64,000 bases of DNA from Candidatus Rhodobacter oscarellae (GTDB lineage Bacteria; Pseudomonadota; Alphaproteobacteria; Rhodobacterales; Rhodobacteraceae). The DNA lies in assembly GCF_001078595.1 (NCBI RefSeq), contig NZ_LFTY01000002.1, positions 1,738,240-1,802,239 on the forward strand, in the 5' to 3' direction. Positions within the stretch are counted from its first letter, which is position 1; every line of letters starts with the position of its first letter. Below the pieces are notes generated by a model. It saw nothing but the letters and a program-made list of their open reading frames with translations. It ran no database searches and was not told where the DNA came from. The position numbers were made by a program, and so were the translations under genes. This document shows positions 60,835 to 64,000 of this stretch, piece after piece.

Positions 60835-61404
60835 GGGATCTTCAATTGCGTCGGCAGGTGAGTTTGGCCTGGAGGGGACGTTGCCAACAAGCGCACCGCC
60901 CCGACAACGCTTGCAGACACCAGATGAGACGGGACTCACACAAAGCAACCGCCCGAGCTTGCCTCGGGCAGCGGCCGACCTCCCCCAGGAGGCCGCTTTT
61001 GCCACGTCGCACCCCATTGGAACGCTGGCGTTTTGGAAGATCGCTCGCAATTCAGAACCGTCGCGCAGGCGACCTCCAGGTCGGCCGCTGCCGGCGTAGC
61101 GCTCGGTTCAAGGTAGAGGCCCCGGATCAAGTCCGGGGCGGCGGGCTTCTAATGCCTGCTCCCAGGCCAAACAAGGACCTCCCCACGCCATGATCCTGCG
61201 CGGCCTCCCCAGCACATAGCCTGCAATTCCCCCCCTTGTCTCAGGAAATCCTCGCTCGTGCACATATACAAAACTCCTGCCTCAATTTGCCTCACAGTTA
61301 AAAAATGTTCTAACGGGTCGCCATAGGCACCCCTTCCCCTTGACAGCGCTCCACCTGGGCGGGCCAAATCCGGCCAACCGCAGAAAGACAGACCGGGGAG
61401 CCAG
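60835..61404. other. 570-base intergenic region before the glutamine synthetase gene
   Basis: No gene supported. It contains the hairpin GCCCCGGA-tcaag-TCCGGGGC at 61119-61139, a widespread alphaproteobacterial palindromic repeat type, and an AT-rich stretch (about 61255-61315, TTGCCTCACAGTTAAAAAATG) that probably includes the promoter of the downstream gene. Nitrogen-control sites were sought and not convincingly found. Confidence 0.5.
61119..61139. repeat. Palindromic repeat GCCCCGGA-N5-TCCGGGGC
   Basis: Perfect 8-bp arms around tcaag, inside the gap upstream of glnT. The core CCCCGGATCAAGTCCGGGG is a commonly repeated element in alphaproteobacterial genomes (from memory). Confidence 0.6.
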
Positions 61405-62706
61405 ATGACCGACAGCCTGCACGACTACGCCCAATCCAATGGCGTGAAATTCTTTCTCTTCAACTTCACCGACCTCTTCGGGCATCAGCGCGCCAAGCTG
61501 GTGCCGGCCTCCGCCGCGGCGGATATGCAGGAAAGCGGCGCGGGTTTCGCGGGCTTCGCCTCCTGGCTGGACATGACGCCCGCGCATCCGGACATGTTCG
61601 TGATGCCCGACCCTTCCTCGGTGATCCAGTTGCCCTGGAAGCCCGAGGTCGCCTGGGTCGCGGGCGACCCCTGGATGGACGGCGCCCCCGTGGCGCAGGC
61701 CCCGCGCAACGTGCTGAAGTCCCTGCGCGAAAAGGCCGGCGGCAAGCAGCTGATGACCGGCGTGGAGCCCGAGTTCCACCTCATCAACGCCGATGGCAGC
61801 GACATCTCGGACCCGCGCGACACCCAGGAGAAGCCCTGCTACGACCAATCGGCGCTGCTCCGGCGTTTCGATGTCATCTCTGAGATCTGCTCGACCATGG
61901 AGGGGCTCGGCTGGGGCCCCTACCAGAACGACCACGAGGACGCCAACGGCCAGTTCGAGATCAACTGGGATTACGGCGAATGCCTGCAGACCGCCGACCG
62001 GCTGGCGTTCTTTAAGTTCATGGTCAAGGAGATCGCCGCACGGCACGAGTTGCGCGCGACCTTCATGCCCAAGCCCTTCGGGCACATCACCGGCAACGGC
62101 TGCCACGTGCATATCTCGATGATGGAGGGCGGCGCGCAGCTCTTTGCGGATGACAACGACCCCGAGGGGATGGGCCTAAGCCAGGACTGCTACCACTTCA
62201 TCGGCGGGCTGATGGCCCACGCCCAGGGGCTGGCCGCGATCACCAACCCCACGGTGAACAGCTATAAACGGCTGAACGCGCCGGTGACGGCGTCCGGCGC
62301 CACCTGGTCCCCCAACACGGTCAGCTATGGCGGCAATAACCGCACGCATATGATCCGCATCCCCGACGCGGGCCGCATCGAGTTCCGCCTGGCGGACGGC
62401 GCGGCGAACCCCTACCTGCTGATGGCGGGGATCCTGGCCGCGGGGCTCGACGGGATCGAGACCCAGGCCGATCCGGGCAAGCGGCTGGACATCGACATGT
62501 ATAGCGAGGCGCATAAGGCGCGCGGCGTGAAGAAGCTGCCGCTGAACCTGCTCGACGCGCTGCGGGCGTTTAAGAAGGACAGGGTTCTTGGCGCAGCGAT
62601 GGGCGCGGAGTTCACCGAGGCCTATCTGAAGCTCAAGCACGCGAATTGGACCGACTACACGCGCCACCTGACGGATTGGGAGCGCCAGCAGACGCTGGAT
62701 TGCTAG
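61405..62706 (+). CDS. glnT: Type III glutamine synthetase (GlnT family)
   Basis: A 433-residue ligase of the GlnT group, making glutamine (or, in some relatives, gamma-glutamylmethylamide) from glutamate, amine and ATP. Seen: KFFLFNFTDLFGHQRAKLVPAS, GVEPEFHLI (metal-binding Glu-x-Glu type), NDHEDANGQFEINWDYGECLQTAD, FMPKPFGHITGNGCHVHISM and PNTVSYGGNNRTHMIRIPDAGRIEFRLADGAANPYL. It is near amt, so ammonium assimilation is the likely role. Without the mgs genes in the window I cannot decide whether it is GmaS-like. Confidence 0.85.
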   Translation: MTDSLHDYAQSNGVKFFLFNFTDLFGHQRAKLVPASAAADMQESGAGFAGFASWLDMTPAHPDMFVMPDPSSVIQLPWKPEVAWVAGDPWMDGAPVAQAPRNVLKSLREKAGGKQLMTGVEPEFHLINADGSDISDPRDTQEKPCYDQSALLRRFDVISEICSTMEGLGWGPYQNDHEDANGQFEINWDYGECLQTADRLAFFKFMVKEIAARHELRATFMPKPFGHITGNGCHVHISMMEGGAQLFADDNDPEGMGLSQDCYHFIGGLMAHAQGLAAITNPTVNSYKRLNAPVTASGATWSPNTVSYGGNNRTHMIRIPDAGRIEFRLADGAANPYLLMAGILAAGLDGIETQADPGKRLDIDMYSEAHKARGVKKLPLNLLDALRAFKKDRVLGAAMGAEFTEAYLKLKHANWTDYTRHLTDWERQQTLDC

Positions 62707-62710
62707 TGCA

Positions 62711-62802
62711 AGGGGGCTGCTCGATCCGCCTTGGCGGGCGTCCTCGCAGCGAAGACGCCCAAAGCGGGTCCTCCCGCTCAAAGGGCGGATGAGCGGCCCC
62801 CT
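62711..62802. repeat. Three-way-junction-like inverted-repeat element at the P450 start
   Basis: Outer arms of about 22 bases (62711-62732 and 62781-62802) pair with one mismatch and two single-base bulges. Inside lie two hairpins: GGGCGTCCTC/GAAGACGCCC (62736-62760, loop gcagc, one mismatch) and AGCGGG/CCCGCT (62763-62778, loop tcct). The whole has cloverleaf geometry, and the downstream arm contains the ATG (62789) of the P450 gene. Confidence 0.7.
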
Positions 62803-63955
62803 GCCCTTCCTGGACCTGACCGCCGAGGGGTTCTCGACCCGAAGCCCCGAAGTTCTCGCGGCACGAGAGGCGCATTGGTGCGCGCAAACCCCCTTTGGTC
62901 TGGCGGTGCTGCGCCACCGCGAGGCGGGGCAACTCTTGCGCGACAGGCGCCTGCGCCAAGGCAGCCACGCCTGGCCCGAGACCATGGGCCTCACCGGCAG
63001 CTTCGCGCGGTTCTGGTCCGACAGCGTGATCGGCCAGGAGGGCGCGGCGCATAAAGCGCTGCGCCTGGCGGCGCAAACCGCCTTGGCGCCAAATTGGATC
63101 GCGCGCCTTGTGCCGCAATTCGAAGCCACGGCAACGCGCCTCGCAGAGGCGCTGCCCGATCCTTGCGAGTTCATCGCAGACTTCACCGAGCCCTTCGCGG
63201 GCCGCGCCATTACCACGCTGCTGGGCCTGCCCGAAACTGAGGCCGAGTGGATCGCCCAGGACGCAGTTCGGCTGGGGCTGGCCATGGGGCTCGATGCGAA
63301 GGCGCATGAACAGCTGTTCAATTCCGCCACGGACCGCCTGATGGACCTAGCGCGGCAGATGGTGGCCCGGGCGCGCAAAACCCCAAGCGATGACTATGTC
63401 ACCCGCCTAATGGCGGCTGGCAATCAGCTAAGCGACCAGCAGATCCTCGACCTCGTGGTGATCTCGATCTTCGGCGGGGTGGACACCACCCGTGCGCAGT
63501 TGGGCTTCGCCCTGGCGCTGCTGGCGGAGCACCCCGCGCAATGGATCGCCCTGCGCGCCGACCCGGGGCTGATCCCGGGCGCCATAGAGGAGGCGATCCG
63601 CGCCCGTCCGACCACAACTTGGTCCACCCGCGAGGCCACCGAGGATTTCGAGCTGAGCGGCGTCCCCATCCCCAAGGGCACCACGCTGCACATCCTGGCG
63701 CACGCCACCGCAACGGACCCGCGCGCCAACACCGGCTGGCAGTTCGACGTCACCGTCAAGCGCAAGGCCCATTTCGGCTTTGGCGGCGGGGCGCATCACT
63801 GCCTGGGGCAGTTCGTGGCGCGCACGGATATGGCCGCGGCACTGCGGGTATTGGTGGGCCGGTTCTCCGAGGTGGCGTTCGCAGCCCAGCCAGAATGGCT
63901 GCCCGAGACCGGCAACACAAGCCCCGCGCGACTGCCCCTTCGCTTCACAGAGTAA
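62789..63955 (+). CDS. Cytochrome P450
   Basis: A 388-residue soluble bacterial P450 (monooxygenase). The I-helix motif GGVDTT, ExxR in EEAIRARP, the PERF-like region TREATEDFELSGVPIPKGT and the heme loop FGFGGGAHHCLG (residues 329-340, Cys338) are all present. Ferredoxin partners are not adjacent. The start codon lies in a structured element that could hide the ribosome site. No substrate is suggested by context. Length is typical. Confidence 0.88.
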   Translation: MSGPLPFLDLTAEGFSTRSPEVLAAREAHWCAQTPFGLAVLRHREAGQLLRDRRLRQGSHAWPETMGLTGSFARFWSDSVIGQEGAAHKALRLAAQTALAPNWIARLVPQFEATATRLAEALPDPCEFIADFTEPFAGRAITTLLGLPETEAEWIAQDAVRLGLAMGLDAKAHEQLFNSATDRLMDLARQMVARARKTPSDDYVTRLMAAGNQLSDQQILDLVVISIFGGVDTTRAQLGFALALLAEHPAQWIALRADPGLIPGAIEEAIRARPTTTWSTREATEDFELSGVPIPKGTTLHILAHATATDPRANTGWQFDVTVKRKAHFGFGGGAHHCLGQFVARTDMAAALRVLVGRFSEVAFAAQPEWLPETGNTSPARLPLRFTE

Positions 63956-63978
63956 CCCCTCCGACAAAGCGCCGGGTC

Positions 63979-64000
63979 GGCGGGCGGGGGCGGGTGGGTG
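63979..64000. repeat. G-rich run at window end
   Basis: Runs of G3, G5, G3 and G3 (GGCGGGCGGGGGCGGGTGGG) resemble the G-rich loop of the element at 37596-37680. It begins 24 bases after the P450 stop and probably continues beyond the window as the same type of terminator/repeat. Confidence 0.5.

Noticed and set aside
60777..61193. 138-codon open frame in the gap after the amt terminator
   Set aside because: Begins inside the terminator region, Arg/Pro-rich as expected for random GC-rich DNA, and crosses a repeat hairpin.

Overview
The window is a GC-rich, densely coded chromosomal segment that looks like a marine alphaproteobacterium of the Roseobacter/Rhodobacteraceae group. The reasons are the gene families seen together (haem uptake hmu with private TonB/ExbBD, DUF6525 next to a CobW GTPase, GapR/DUF2312, GatB, Hint/RTX secreted proteins, Amt next to a type III glutamine synthetase), very frequent 1-14 bp start/stop overlaps, and short palindromic repeats of a type I associate with roseobacters. 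Family names are from recognition by eye; no search was run.

Layout. 1-2360 (minus): molybdenum cofactor maturation (moeA 5' part, mobB, mobA, fdhD). 2552-11738: haem/iron uptake, with tonB-exbD-exbD-exbB-small secreted protein and the outer-membrane receptor on minus, and hmuS-hmuT-hmuU-hmuV divergent on plus. 11835-18878 (minus): one tight eight-gene unit of CobW-type GTPase, DUF6525, a Dpp/Nik-type ABC importer and an EamA exporter, with a divergent Rrf2 regulator (18971-19441). The gene set suggests metal homeostasis.

19748-35868 is a 16 kb phosphonate (phn) region and the most interesting part. The minus strand carries phnF-G-H-I-J-K-L-M, then phnC-D-E-E plus a hexapeptide acyltransferase and a Stf0-type sulfotransferase. 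The plus strand carries a second set, phnD-C-E, a SAM methyltransferase and a PhnM paralogue, converging on the first. Three copies of an 18-bp palindrome (consensus AATTCATTCGAATGAATT) lie in front of phnF, phnC and the plus-strand phnD, so all units are probably one PhnF regulon. PhnJ lacks three of the four C-terminal cysteines that carry the Fe-S cluster and thiyl chemistry in canonical C-P lyase, although the gene is intact. PhnG and PhnI also look divergent. This is either a biochemically altered C-P lyase or a phn-derived system doing another reaction. The region ends at tRNA-Thr, beside a decayed serine-recombinase gene, which hints at island history.

36354-50604 is mostly chromosomal core and small genes: tRNA-Thr(TGT), GapR, a dual-specificity-type phosphatase, an MDR oxidoreductase, malonyl-CoA synthase, a SIMPL protein, a 970-residue fusion resembling GspL/PilM plus PilP/GspC, gatB, an L,D-transpeptidase-like protein, BolA, a J-domain protein and a protein with a TIR-like C-terminus. 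50641-58534 holds two large RTX proteins (an M10 metalloprotease and an internally duplicated LamG-like/RTX protein) with near-identical C-terminal modules. 59191-63955 has amt, a 53-residue membrane protein, glnT-like glutamine synthetase and a cytochrome P450 whose start lies in a three-way-junction-like inverted-repeat element.
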